The notes under the pieces are model-generated. The model searched no databases and was not told where the DNA came from. It saw nothing but the letters and a program-made list of their open reading frames with translations. A program made the position numbers and the translations under genes. From positions 17,658 to 81,657 of the forward strand of contig CAYNEO010000010.1 of NCBI GenBank assembly GCA_964396245.1: a stretch of 64,000 bases of DNA, in the 5' to 3' direction. The DNA comes from CAYNEO01 sp964396245. GTDB lineage: Bacteria > Zixibacteria > MSB-5A5 > GN15 > FEB-12. How positions within the stretch are numbered: the first letter of the stretch is position 1; each line of letters starts with the position of its first letter. Below are positions 53,024-61,561 of the stretch, piece after piece.

Positions 53024-53224
53024 ATGAAGTTACTGGGAGTTGCGTTGGACAGGAAGGGATGTATTCTCCCTGATTGGTCAGGTTGCTGGGCAGGGTTTCT
53101 GGAAATTCTCTTCCCGCATTGGACGGCAGGGCGATCGGTCCTGGCCTGTCTCGCATACGCGACAAACGTGCCGCAAGGGCTGTGCCGGCGCATAATCACT
53201 TCCCGTGAAACCAGAGGTAACTGA
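53024..53224 (+). CDS. Uncertain small ORF (66 residues) between peptide 5 and the first radical SAM gene
   Basis: ATG 53024 has AGAGGG 6 bases upstream and opens a 66-residue frame: MKLLGVALDRKGCILPDWSG... ending in SRETRGN. It has Cys residues and a hydrophobic middle, no similarity to the precursor family and no family I recognise. The rest of the 451-base spacer 52875-53325 shows no other gene. It could be a small accessory protein, a remnant, or chance. Confidence 0.25.
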   Translation: MKLLGVALDRKGCILPDWSGCWAGFLEILFPHWTAGRSVLACLAYATNVPQGLCRRIITSRETRGN

Positions 53225-53258
53225 CTTCGTCCCGACGTCCTCTCTGTAGCGAACGATA

Positions 53259-53290
53259 CCACAGGGAGGGGCCGTGGCCCCTCTTTGTGG
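53259..53290 (+). terminator. 14-base-pair hairpin just before the first radical SAM gene (attenuator or processing signal)
   Basis: CCACAGGGAGGGGC (53259-53272) pairs with GCCCCTCTTTGTGG (53277-53290), including two G-U pairs, with the tetraloop CGTG. There is no T tract. It could reduce read-through from peptides into the enzymes, or protect processed RNA ends, a common way to make more precursor than enzyme. Confidence 0.5.
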
Positions 53291-53325
53291 CCAAAGAAAA
53301 CAGGACAAGAGATAGCGATGTAGTT

Positions 53326-54672
53326 ATGTATAAAGTATCTCGATACAATCACTTCCAGCCGTGGGCTAATGGATACCACATCGCCTATAACGCCCGAACG
53401 GGTGCTGTAGCGTTGATGACCGATGAGAACTTTGCCTGCTATCGCGAGATCGTTGCCAAACTTTCGAACGGATCGGCACCGGAGTTCACGGCACAGGAGA
53501 ATGAGTTGCTCAAGCAGCTCGAGTACGGAAAATTCGTCCACCCCGACTATTACGATGAACTGGAGGAACTGAAGTTCATCCATCGCGCAAGTCGATTTGA
53601 GGAGTCATCGCTGGGTCTTGTCATTGCCCCCACCATGGCCTGCAACATGGCTTGTTCGTACTGTTACGAGGAAAACAAACAGGGGCGGATGTCGCCGAGC
53701 ACGATAGAGAGCATCATTCAATTCGTGGAAAAGCGGGCCGGCGGCCTCAAGTCGCTGACGGTCAGTTGGTACGGGGGCGAACCACTTCTGGCCATGGATA
53801 TCATCGAGGACCTCACCGAGACATTCCTCGATATCTGCGAGGAACATGGGATCGACTACTCCGCGTCGATGATCTCCAACGGGTACTTACTCAATAAAGA
53901 GAATGCCGACAGGCTCAAAGATCTGAAAGTGCGAACGGTTCAGGTAACGCTGGACGGACCGTCGCATGTACACAATCGCAAGCGACCCCTGAAGAACGGC
54001 AAAGAGAGTTTTGCCACAATTCTCGAAAATATCGCCTACGCTTCGACCGTCACCAATGTCAGCATCAGGGTCAACATCGACAAAAGCTTCACCGGGGAAA
54101 TGATAACCGATTTGCTGGAGGAACTGAAACCGGTCGGAATAGAGCAACGGGTCGGTATTAACTTCGGCAAGATCGAGCCCGCAACCTCGGCCTGCACCAG
54201 CATATCGGAGAATTGCTATGACACCGGCGATTTCTCCCAGGTCGAGCAGTCGTATTATCGGTTGCTGTTCGATCACGGTTTTCTGGTCGGGAAACTGCCC
54301 ATGCCCATGGCGGTGGTCTGCATGTCCCAGGTAGTAAACTCCTTTCTTATCGACCACGAGGGCTATCTGTACCGGTGCTTTAATTTTGTGGGCGATCGTG
54401 AGAAAGCCATGGGCAATATCAGAAACCAACTCGACTACAATCAGCCCGCATTCACCAATCTCTTCAGGTTTGATCCTTTCGAAGATGAAACCTGCCGCGA
54501 ATGCAATATACTGCCGGTATGCCTGGGCGGCTGCCCGGCGAGACGGGAGCGCGTCGCCACGTCGGAGCAGGTCTGTGACACGTGGAAACATAATCTCGAA
54601 CCTATGCTGGAGATCATCGCGCTGGCGAGGCAACAGCAAGCACAAAATGCGACAAAGGAGCAGCAATCATGA
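53326..54672 (+). CDS. Radical SAM/SPASM peptide-modifying enzyme 1
   Basis: This is a probable peptide maturase that uses SAM cleavage to modify the neighbouring precursors. The 448-residue protein has an N-terminal ~95-residue domain resembling a PqqD-like recognition element (YHIAYNARTGAVALMTDEN... YGKFVHPDYYDELEEL). The radical SAM Cys set CNMACSYC follows (about residues 106, 110, 113) with CYEEN and the SAM-binding WYGGEPLL. The C-terminal SPASM domain has Cys in CFNFVG, ETCRECNILPVCLGGCP and QVCDTW, for auxiliary Fe-S clusters. This layout is that of thioether-forming (sactipeptide/ranthipeptide) enzymes. ATG 53326 is chosen; GTG 53287 would lie inside the hairpin. Its stop overlaps the next ATG. 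Confidence 0.85.
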   Translation: MYKVSRYNHFQPWANGYHIAYNARTGAVALMTDENFACYREIVAKLSNGSAPEFTAQENELLKQLEYGKFVHPDYYDELEELKFIHRASRFEESSLGLVIAPTMACNMACSYCYEENKQGRMSPSTIESIIQFVEKRAGGLKSLTVSWYGGEPLLAMDIIEDLTETFLDICEEHGIDYSASMISNGYLLNKENADRLKDLKVRTVQVTLDGPSHVHNRKRPLKNGKESFATILENIAYASTVTNVSIRVNIDKSFTGEMITDLLEELKPVGIEQRVGINFGKIEPATSACTSISENCYDTGDFSQVEQSYYRLLFDHGFLVGKLPMPMAVVCMSQVVNSFLIDHEGYLYRCFNFVGDREKAMGNIRNQLDYNQPAFTNLFRFDPFEDETCRECNILPVCLGGCPARRERVATSEQVCDTWKHNLEPMLEIIALARQQQAQNATKEQQS

Positions 54673-55784
54673 TCGGTTATGACTTTTATCCCCAGGCTGT
54701 TGTGTGGGAAATTACGTTCGCATGCAATATGCGCTGTCTGCACTGTGGTACGGCGGCCGGGAAACGGCGTCCGGACGAGCTTACGACCGACGAAGCGCTT
54801 CGCCTGGCCGACGAACTGGCCGAACTCGGGGCGGTAGACATCACACTCTCCGGTGGAGAACCGCTCATGCGAAAAGACTGGGCGCAAATCGCCGAGCGCA
54901 TCCGGGATAACGGCATGCACCATTACATCATCACGAACGGTTGGAGCGTGACGCCCGAAACAGTCGATGAATTCGCGCGGGTCAACTTTTACAACGTCGG
55001 CGTGAGTTTCGACGGCGTCAAGAAAACACACAACTATATTCGCCAGCGCGAAGAGAGCTACGATAAGGTCCTCAATGCGTTTGACCTGATGGCCGCTCAC
55101 GACGGCGTTCGCAAGTTCTGTGCCCTTACACAGGTATCGAACATCAATCTCGATGAACTGGATGAGATCCACGACATCCTCGTCGATCACGGCGTTCCGC
55201 AGTGGCGGATACAGATGACTACCTGCACCGGTCGCATGGCCGAACACGCCAACCTGGTCATGTCGCTCGACAATTTCCCGCGCTTTGTCGACAAGGTCAT
55301 TGAACTCAAAAAGGACAAGTCGATTGACATCGATGTCGGCGAGAATATCGGGTACTACGGTTGTCAGGGCATGATGCTCCAGGACAATAACCCGTATTTC
55401 GGATGCTTCGCCGGTACGAGAGGTGTGGGTATCGAGTCGAACGGCAACATCAAGGGCTGTCTCTCCATGCCGGAGGAATTTGTCGAGGGTAATATCCGGG
55501 ATTCGTCACTCACGGAAATATGGCGGGACCCCGATAAGTTCGCTTACAATCGCAAATTCACGCGCGAGTCGGCCGGCGGATTCTGCAAGACCTGCAAATA
55601 CTTGCCGCTGTGCCGTGCGGGATGCGCGACTACCGCATACGGCGCTACCGGGTGCCGGGGCGATAATCCATATTGCACCTATCGGGTCGAACAGGCAATG
55701 GGCATCAAGAGCGAAGACGACGAGTTCATCGCCTCGCTGCTCGATAAGGTGTACGAGGTCATAAAGGAAGAACGTCCGGCGTGA
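54669..55784 (+). CDS. Radical SAM/SPASM enzyme 2 (PqqE/MftC-like)
   Basis: This second, quite different radical SAM/SPASM enzyme has 371 residues. The cluster Cys residues are 19, 23 and 26 in FACNMRCLHCG, followed by LSGGEPLM. There is no N-terminal recognition domain, and the enzyme begins almost directly with the barrel, as in PqqE and mycofactocin MftC. The SPASM Cys residues are in YYGCQGM, YFGCFAGTRG, IKGCLSMP, FCKTCKYLPLCRAGC and CRGDNPYC. ATG overlaps the stop of enzyme 1 (ATGA) with AAAGGAG upstream. It may perform a second modification, for example at the conserved Tyr of the precursor tail, but the sequence alone does not show this. Confidence 0.85.
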   Translation: MIGYDFYPQAVVWEITFACNMRCLHCGTAAGKRRPDELTTDEALRLADELAELGAVDITLSGGEPLMRKDWAQIAERIRDNGMHHYIITNGWSVTPETVDEFARVNFYNVGVSFDGVKKTHNYIRQREESYDKVLNAFDLMAAHDGVRKFCALTQVSNINLDELDEIHDILVDHGVPQWRIQMTTCTGRMAEHANLVMSLDNFPRFVDKVIELKKDKSIDIDVGENIGYYGCQGMMLQDNNPYFGCFAGTRGVGIESNGNIKGCLSMPEEFVEGNIRDSSLTEIWRDPDKFAYNRKFTRESAGGFCKTCKYLPLCRAGCATTAYGATGCRGDNPYCTYRVEQAMGIKSEDDEFIASLLDKVYEVIKEERPA

Positions 55785-57214
55785 CAATACCGTTCCGACC
55801 AGAAATCCTGCTTGCGTATCCGTCGTGCTTCCATTACCCGGGGCATGCTGATCAGGTTGATATACGCACTTCGCAACTGCTTCTGGCTTCCTACCTGTCG
55901 CAGTTCTTCCCGGTGACGTATGCGGACTTCGAGGTAACCATAGGTCGACCGTCGACACCGGCGCAGATTCGCCGCTACGAGCGGCAGGTGCGCCATTACC
56001 TGGCCGACCATGAGTGCGACGTACTGGCTCTTTCGTGCTGGACAAGCCTGTCATATCGGGCCACCCTTACCACGGCGCGGATTTTCAGGGAGCTCTATCC
56101 CGACAGGCTGATCGTCGTCGGTGGCTATCACCCGACCGCGCTGCCGATGGAGTTCATCACCAGAGACAATCTGATCGACTATGTCGTCTGCGGTGAAGGC
56201 GAGTTGGCCCTGAAAGAGATCGCCGATGGCTGGTCAACGGCAGGACGCCCGGGCGAAACGAAGATCCTGAAGGCAGCGACTTTCCCGGAGCAGTCATTTG
56301 TTGATTACTGTTGGGAACTGACCGATGACCTCGTGAGAGAACACTACCCGGAAGGTCTCCTCAATGTGTTCATATACCTGTCACGCGGTTGTCCGTTTGG
56401 CTGTTCCTTCTGTATGGAGCCGCTGAAGGACCGCAAGTGGCGAGTCTTTTCACCCGAGGAGTCTATCCGAATTCTTGTCGATTCGGTACGCCGTTACGAT
56501 TCCCACGCCGTAGGTATATCCGACGCCTGCTTCGGCATGCGCCCGGCGTGGCGTAAGGAATTTCTCAAGCGTCTTGTGGACATCGAACCGGACTTCTGGG
56601 TGGTATTCGAAACGCGGCCGGAATATCTCGATGCCGAAGATATCGGCATGCTGGCTCGTCTGAAAACCGAAGTGCAATTCGGCATCGAAAGCGGGTCGCC
56701 GGAGATGTTACGGCTTATGAAGAAATCGAAGCAACCGGAGAAGTTCCTCGAACGCTTCGCGGAAGTCAGCAACTTGATGTCGGACAACGGCGTTTTGCAT
56801 CGGGCCAACCTCATCATGAATCACCCCGGCGAAACGAAGAAGACTCTTCAGGAAACATTCGCCTACATGGACCGGCTCAACGGCCGCCGGGACTCCTGCC
56901 TGATGTGGGCTTGCAGTGGGTATATGCATTTTCCGGGTTGTGAACTGGACAGCAATCGCGCTTATTACGAGCAGACCTTCGGAACCAAAATCGGGAGTCC
57001 GCGCTGGTGGCAGGAGGACGAAGACCAGTACGAGGCATGTCACCGCTCGATTCCATCAGACGACTTCACCGAGGACGATGTCAACCTGTGGGAACGGATG
57101 TTCGATGACCGACAGGATCAACTGAAGGACTGTCTGGCGCCTCACGCATTTGAATTCGCGGCCAGGAAGTACTACTGGGAATGGAAAGATGACGCTCGAT
57201 TCGTACAGGCTTAA
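55781..57214 (+). CDS. B12-binding-domain radical SAM enzyme 3
   Basis: This 477-residue class B-type radical SAM enzyme has an N-terminal Rossmann-like cobalamin domain (~1-150: DVLALSCWTSLSYRATLTTA, LIVVGGYHPTALPMEF, VVCGEGELALKEI). The cluster Cys residues are 204, 208 and 211 in SRGCPFGCSFCMEP. I see no DxHxxG base-off motif, which is usual in this class. Relatives methylate unreactive carbons, or make rings or other changes, in natural products. A methylation of precursor residues is therefore plausible but not shown. GTG overlaps the stop of enzyme 2 (GTGA). Its 3' end overlaps the ABC gene by 26 bases. Confidence 0.85.
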   Translation: MTIPFRPEILLAYPSCFHYPGHADQVDIRTSQLLLASYLSQFFPVTYADFEVTIGRPSTPAQIRRYERQVRHYLADHECDVLALSCWTSLSYRATLTTARIFRELYPDRLIVVGGYHPTALPMEFITRDNLIDYVVCGEGELALKEIADGWSTAGRPGETKILKAATFPEQSFVDYCWELTDDLVREHYPEGLLNVFIYLSRGCPFGCSFCMEPLKDRKWRVFSPEESIRILVDSVRRYDSHAVGISDACFGMRPAWRKEFLKRLVDIEPDFWVVFETRPEYLDAEDIGMLARLKTEVQFGIESGSPEMLRLMKKSKQPEKFLERFAEVSNLMSDNGVLHRANLIMNHPGETKKTLQETFAYMDRLNGRRDSCLMWACSGYMHFPGCELDSNRAYYEQTFGTKIGSPRWWQEDEDQYEACHRSIPSDDFTEDDVNLWERMFDDRQDQLKDCLAPHAFEFAARKYYWEWKDDARFVQA

Positions 57215-58940
57215 GCGGCTCTGGCAGTACCTGAAGCCTTACTGGCGATTTCAGGCCGCGACCTTTCTTGTCATGATTATCGTGGCGGGACTCGCGCTCG
57301 CCCTGCCGGCGGCCATTCAGTACATGATCGATGACCTCATTCCCTCACTGGCTAAAGAGAACAATGTTGATGTCAGACCCGTTTTCTATTTCGGGCTTTT
57401 CCTGGTAGGAATCTATTTTCTGAATGTCGTGTTCTCCGCCCTCCGAGATTACCTGGCCGCACGAATCGGCGCCGCCATCATCGTAGATATCCGCTCCGAA
57501 CTGTTCAATCACCTTCAGCGCGTATCGTTGCGATTCTATCAGCGCAGTCAGGTGGGGGAGATCATGTCGCGACTGCTTTCCGATGTTGCCCGTATTCAGG
57601 ACCTGCTCACCACCACCATGCTCGTCTTTTTCACGAACATCTTTCTATTGCTGGCAATTCTCGTCTATATCCTCAGGATAAACTGGATCTTGAGTCTGAT
57701 AGCTCTCATCCCGGTACCGCTGACCATCCTCTTGTCGAATCGATTCGGGAAAAAGCTGCACGTGATTTCTCGCAAGCTGCAGGAGGCCGTGGCGGCGATT
57801 TCGGCCCGTCTCCAGGAAGCGTTCACCTCGACTCGGGTTATCAGGGCTTTTGGTCAGGAGGATACCGAGCGAAGGCGGGTCCACACGACCCTGGATCATC
57901 TGCGTGGGCTGCAGGTAAACGCGAGTGTCGTGAATTCCCTGGCCCACAACTTCATCCACTTTGTAAACATGATCGGACCGGTGGTAGTGCTGGCATGGGG
58001 AACATATCTCGTGGCCGGCGGAAAAATCCAGCTGGGGGCGTTGATTGCGTTCTACATCCTTCTGGGTTATCTGTATTCGCCCATCAAAGATCTGGCGTCC
58101 GTGAACGTCGAGGTGCAGTCGGCCATGGCTTCGGTAAATCGAATTTTCGAATATCTCGACCTGCCTCCCGAAATAGAAGAAGTGGATAACCCGGTTGTCC
58201 TGCGCGATGTCACGGGCGCCATTACCATGAGCAAGGTCTGTTTCGCGTATGGTGACAACGGATTCAAATTCGAGGACCTCTCGCTTGAGATTCGGCCGGG
58301 CGAAAAAATCGCCGTCGTCGGACCCTCCGGGTCAGGAAAGACCACGCTCGTCAATCTGATCATGCGATTTTTCGACCCCGCTTACGGCGAAATCTCAATG
58401 GACGGGGTCGATATTCGACGGCTCTCTATCGCATCACTGCGTTCGCGGATCGGGCTTGTCGATCAGGATCCGCTGCTCTTCCGCGCCTCCATCTTTGACA
58501 ATATTGCCTTTGGTGATCCATCAGCCGGCCTTGATAGAGTCATCGAGGCTGCCAGGGTGGCCAATATCCACGATTTTGTCTCCGCTTTACCCGAGGGGTA
58601 TGATACCCAGGTGGGCGAGCGCGGAGTGACCCTTTCCGGCGGAGAAAAACAGAGGGTCTGTCTTGCAAGAGCTATCCTGCGCGATCCGCCGATTGTCATC
58701 CTCGACGAGGCGACATCGGCGCTTGATTCGAATTCGGAACAGCTGATTCAGGAATCACTTAAACGCATTCTGGTCAAGAAGACGGCCATCATCATTGCCC
58801 ATCGTCTCGCTACTATCCAGCACGCTGACCGAATCGTCGCCCTGGATCGGGGTCGTATCGTCGATCAGGGCCGCCACGAGGAGCTCCTTGATCGATCACC
58901 CCTGTACCGTGAGCTGGCCAGCAAACAGCTAATGCTCTGA
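57189..58940 (+). CDS. ABC-type peptide exporter (TMD-NBD half-transporter)
   Basis: This 583-residue exporter probably secretes the modified peptide. It has a six-helix transmembrane domain (~1-330; YWRFQAATFLVMIIVAGLAL, LRDYLAARIGAAIIVDIRS) and a nucleotide-binding domain with Walker A GPSGSGKTT (~377), signature LSGGEKQR (~482) and ILDEATSALDS. There is no N-terminal C39 peptidase domain, so it would not cleave a leader. The start ATG 57189 is inside the end of enzyme 3; a start at 57150 would add unrelated residues. It is the last gene of the cluster, and no other promoter was found within the four-gene enzyme/transport block. Confidence 0.9.
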   Translation: MTLDSYRLKRLWQYLKPYWRFQAATFLVMIIVAGLALALPAAIQYMIDDLIPSLAKENNVDVRPVFYFGLFLVGIYFLNVVFSALRDYLAARIGAAIIVDIRSELFNHLQRVSLRFYQRSQVGEIMSRLLSDVARIQDLLTTTMLVFFTNIFLLLAILVYILRINWILSLIALIPVPLTILLSNRFGKKLHVISRKLQEAVAAISARLQEAFTSTRVIRAFGQEDTERRRVHTTLDHLRGLQVNASVVNSLAHNFIHFVNMIGPVVVLAWGTYLVAGGKIQLGALIAFYILLGYLYSPIKDLASVNVEVQSAMASVNRIFEYLDLPPEIEEVDNPVVLRDVTGAITMSKVCFAYGDNGFKFEDLSLEIRPGEKIAVVGPSGSGKTTLVNLIMRFFDPAYGEISMDGVDIRRLSIASLRSRIGLVDQDPLLFRASIFDNIAFGDPSAGLDRVIEAARVANIHDFVSALPEGYDTQVGERGVTLSGGEKQRVCLARAILRDPPIVILDEATSALDSNSEQLIQESLKRILVKKTAIIIAHRLATIQHADRIVALDRGRIVDQGRHEELLDRSPLYRELASKQLML

Positions 58941-59004
58941 TCGACCTTCCCCGGCGTTCACCGCTTCTTGCGAGTTTACCGAACAGTTTTGGCCGGCCTT
59001 ACGT

Positions 59005-59010
59005 TATAAT
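59005..59010 (+). promoter_or_regulatory. Candidate -10 box of the beta-helix lipoprotein gene
   Basis: A perfect TATAAT at 59005-59010 stands 43 bases before the lipoprotein start. I see no matching -35 at the usual distance, so it is either activator-dependent or chance. Confidence 0.3.
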
Positions 59011-59052
59011 AGTGAAGAGGGTATTCCGAATTCACATAAGCAGGGTAAAGCC

Positions 59053-59949
59053 ATGGTAATAATGAAATCGAAGGTCGGTGCTCTCGCGAGTGCGCTGCTG
59101 GTCTTTGCGCTGATCTTTCTTGCCGTAAATTGTTCCGATGATAACGGCGTCGACAGCAACGGCGACATCAACACCGGTGATACCATACTGGTCCCAACTG
59201 ATCAGCCCAACATCCAGGCGGCAATAAACGTCGCATCCAACGGCCAGGTGGTTGTCGTGGAGGCCGGCACGTATTCTGGCCCTGGGAACAGGGACCTCGT
59301 GACCGCGGGCAAGGAATTGACAATCATGTCTGCCGACGGTCCGGCCGCAACCATTATCGATTGCGGCGGAACGGCCGACTCCAACCATCTGGCGTTTACC
59401 TTCACTAGTCGCGAAACGTTCAGGACTATTGTGGACGGATTCACGATTCGCGGCGGCTATATCGGGAACGGCGGGGCGATTGAATGCCGGTCCTCGTCAC
59501 CGACGATCCGCAACTGTATTTTTGAGAACAATTATGCGACCGCGAGCGGCGGCGCTATCCGTTGCAAGGCGGCTTCCCCGACCATCCTTAATAGTACCTT
59601 TTACGGCAATGGCGCGCCTGCCGGAGGCGTGGTATTTGCGATCGCCGGGGCAACGCCCCAGTTTGAAAACTGTATCCTCTCCTACTCAACTCAGGGTGAG
59701 GCGGCGTACTGCTCTGAATCCACCAGCCAAATCACCTTGACCTGCTGCGACGTATACGGCAACTCCGGAGGCGACTGGGTCGATTGTATAGCCGATCAGG
59801 CCGGCGCAAACGGGAATTTCTCTCTTGATCCGAACTTCTGTGACGCCGGCGCCGGCGACTTTCGCCTTCAGTCAAATTCACCCTGCTCCGGTCTGAATAA
59901 CGACTGCCAGATCCTGATCGGTGCTCTGGATGTCGGCTGTGGGAATTGA
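59053..59949 (+). CDS. Right-handed beta-helix (pectin-lyase-fold) lipoprotein
   Basis: This 298-residue exported protein has a hydrophobic N-terminus that runs into LIFLAVNC; Cys27 is the likely lipidation site, although AVNC deviates from the usual lipobox. The mature part opens with the DUF1565-type segment (PTDQPNIQAAINVASNGQVVVVEAGTY). Parallel beta-helix turns follow (IVDGFTIRGGYIGNGGAIEC, TIRNCIFENNYATASGGAI, TILNSTFYGN). This fold is common in surface carbohydrate-binding or lyase-like proteins; the substrate is unknown. It follows the peptide cluster but has its own spacer of 112 bases, so a functional tie is not implied. Confidence 0.8.
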   Translation: MVIMKSKVGALASALLVFALIFLAVNCSDDNGVDSNGDINTGDTILVPTDQPNIQAAINVASNGQVVVVEAGTYSGPGNRDLVTAGKELTIMSADGPAATIIDCGGTADSNHLAFTFTSRETFRTIVDGFTIRGGYIGNGGAIECRSSSPTIRNCIFENNYATASGGAIRCKAASPTILNSTFYGNGAPAGGVVFAIAGATPQFENCILSYSTQGEAAYCSESTSQITLTCCDVYGNSGGDWVDCIADQAGANGNFSLDPNFCDAGAGDFRLQSNSPCSGLNNDCQILIGALDVGCGN

Positions 59950-60034
59950 CCGTCGCCCGGTTCGATAGCGCAACACAACATCCTGTTGTACAATAGCTTA
60001 CGCGTACCAGCCGGCATCCCGTGGCGATCATTTC

Positions 60035-60062
60035 TTGACAATCTCGGGGTTTTCGTTATACT
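60035..60062 (+). promoter_or_regulatory. Promoter of the response regulator gene
   Basis: TTGACA (60035-60040), 16-base spacer, TATACT (60057-60062). The TTC before TTGACA matches the context of P1 and P2. It lies 47 bases before the start codon. Confidence 0.65.
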
Positions 60063-60109
60063 GATACCAGGAAAAATTATCATTAAAATACTTATGTCTG
60101 ACAGGGCTA

Positions 60110-61513
60110 ATGAATTCGACCGGTAAAGTTCTGATTGTTGATGACGACTCCCTGGTTCTCGAGACGCTGCATGAGCTATTTCGCGACGATTATGACGTCG
60201 TTTTAGCATCGTCCGGCAAAGCCGCTCTGGAGGCTGTCAATAAACATGACGACCTCGATGCCATTATTCTCGACATCAAGATGGCCCGCATGGATGGACT
60301 TCAAACGGCCAGCCGCATAAAAGAGATTAACGCCGAAATTCCTATCATTTTCCATACCGGTTTTCCCGGTGAGTATTCTGAAGATCAAATCGAGAGCGAG
60401 TTCAAGCCGTTTGACTATGTCGGCAAGGATGAACGACCGGCTCGCTTGCATCGGGCCGTGCATCAGGCGGTTTCTTTTTATCGCCTGAAGCGGCAGAGTC
60501 TGGATCTCGTTACGCATGCTCGGATGCATTTTGGCATGGTCGGGCGCTCGACCGCCATGCTCGACGTATACCAGACGATCGAAAAAATCGCGCCCACGAA
60601 TAACAAGGTGATAATCTACGGCGCGACCGGAACGGGCAAGGAGCTGGTGGCCCGCGCCATTCACAAAATGAGCCACCGGGCTAACGAGCGGTTGGTCATC
60701 TGCAATTGCAGTCACCGCCCGCCCGATCTGGTGGAATCCGAATTGTTCGGGCACCTGCGCGGTTCGTTCACCGGCGCGGTCGCGGACCGCATCGGCCTGT
60801 TCGAGTATGCTGACAACGGGACTTTGTTTCTCGATGAGGTCGGCGATCTCGATCTCACCACGCAAGGCAAACTGCTCCGGGTTCTGGAGACGGGGGAAAT
60901 GCAGCGGATCGGCTCGCCGGAATCGATCAGGGTCAACGTTCGGTTGATTTGCGCCACTCATCGCAATCTTCAGGAAATGGTGGATTCCGGCAAATTCCGG
61001 AAGGATCTGTATTTCCGTCTCAAAGGCGTGACGATTATGCTTCCTGAATTACGGGAACGTCGCGACGACATCCCGGCCCTTGTGGATTACTTCATCGAAG
61101 ATCACTGTATGAATGAGGGAATTGCTATCAAAGTATTCGAACCCACGGCCCGTGATGTCCTGGTCGAATACGATTGGCCGGGAAATGTCCGGCAACTGAT
61201 GGACACCATCCAATCGTTAATCGATCTCTCACCATCGCAGTTCATTACAGGTCAGGAAGTGGGACGCTATCTGGCCTACAAGTCCGTGCCGGCAAACGGA
61301 CACAGACATACGTACAGTGATCAAGTGCGGGAGTTCAAGACGAAGTTGCTCATCAAGCACCTTGACCGCAACAGTTACAACGTGCGGGCCACCGCTCGCG
61401 AACTGGCCATCGATCCGTCAAACCTCCGCAAGCTGATCAAAGATCTCGATATCGGCGTCGGCCCGTATCGGCCGACACAGCCGCAACCCAACGACAGCTC
61501 TTCGGAAGACTGA
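60110..61513 (+). CDS. Sigma54-dependent response regulator (NtrC/AtoC type)
   Basis: This 467-residue regulator activates sigma54 promoters when phosphorylated. The receiver domain (1-~120) has acidic Asp11-13, phospho-acceptor Asp55 and Lys106, although the usual Lys-Pro is Lys-Asp. The AAA+ domain (~143-370) has Walker A GATGTGKE (171-178), the sigma54-contacting loop GSFTGA (218-223) and Walker B LFLDEVG (239-245). A Fis-type helix-turn-helix closes the protein (NVRATARELAIDPSNLRKLIKDLDI). It carries its own promoter and no sensor kinase gene is next to it, so it is an orphan here. Its targets are unknown; I found no clear sigma54 promoter (GG-N10-GC) in the peptide cluster. Confidence 0.9.
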   Translation: MNSTGKVLIVDDDSLVLETLHELFRDDYDVVLASSGKAALEAVNKHDDLDAIILDIKMARMDGLQTASRIKEINAEIPIIFHTGFPGEYSEDQIESEFKPFDYVGKDERPARLHRAVHQAVSFYRLKRQSLDLVTHARMHFGMVGRSTAMLDVYQTIEKIAPTNNKVIIYGATGTGKELVARAIHKMSHRANERLVICNCSHRPPDLVESELFGHLRGSFTGAVADRIGLFEYADNGTLFLDEVGDLDLTTQGKLLRVLETGEMQRIGSPESIRVNVRLICATHRNLQEMVDSGKFRKDLYFRLKGVTIMLPELRERRDDIPALVDYFIEDHCMNEGIAIKVFEPTARDVLVEYDWPGNVRQLMDTIQSLIDLSPSQFITGQEVGRYLAYKSVPANGHRHTYSDQVREFKTKLLIKHLDRNSYNVRATARELAIDPSNLRKLIKDLDIGVGPYRPTQPQPNDSSSED

Positions 61514-61561
61514 GTACGGCTGTTGTATCCCTGAATAGTAGTATAAGCATAGTCTTCCTTA

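Noticed and set aside
52906..53583. A 225-codon minus-strand frame across the first radical SAM start
   Set aside because: It overlaps a clearly coding gene antisense and shows no domain; it is a shadow frame.
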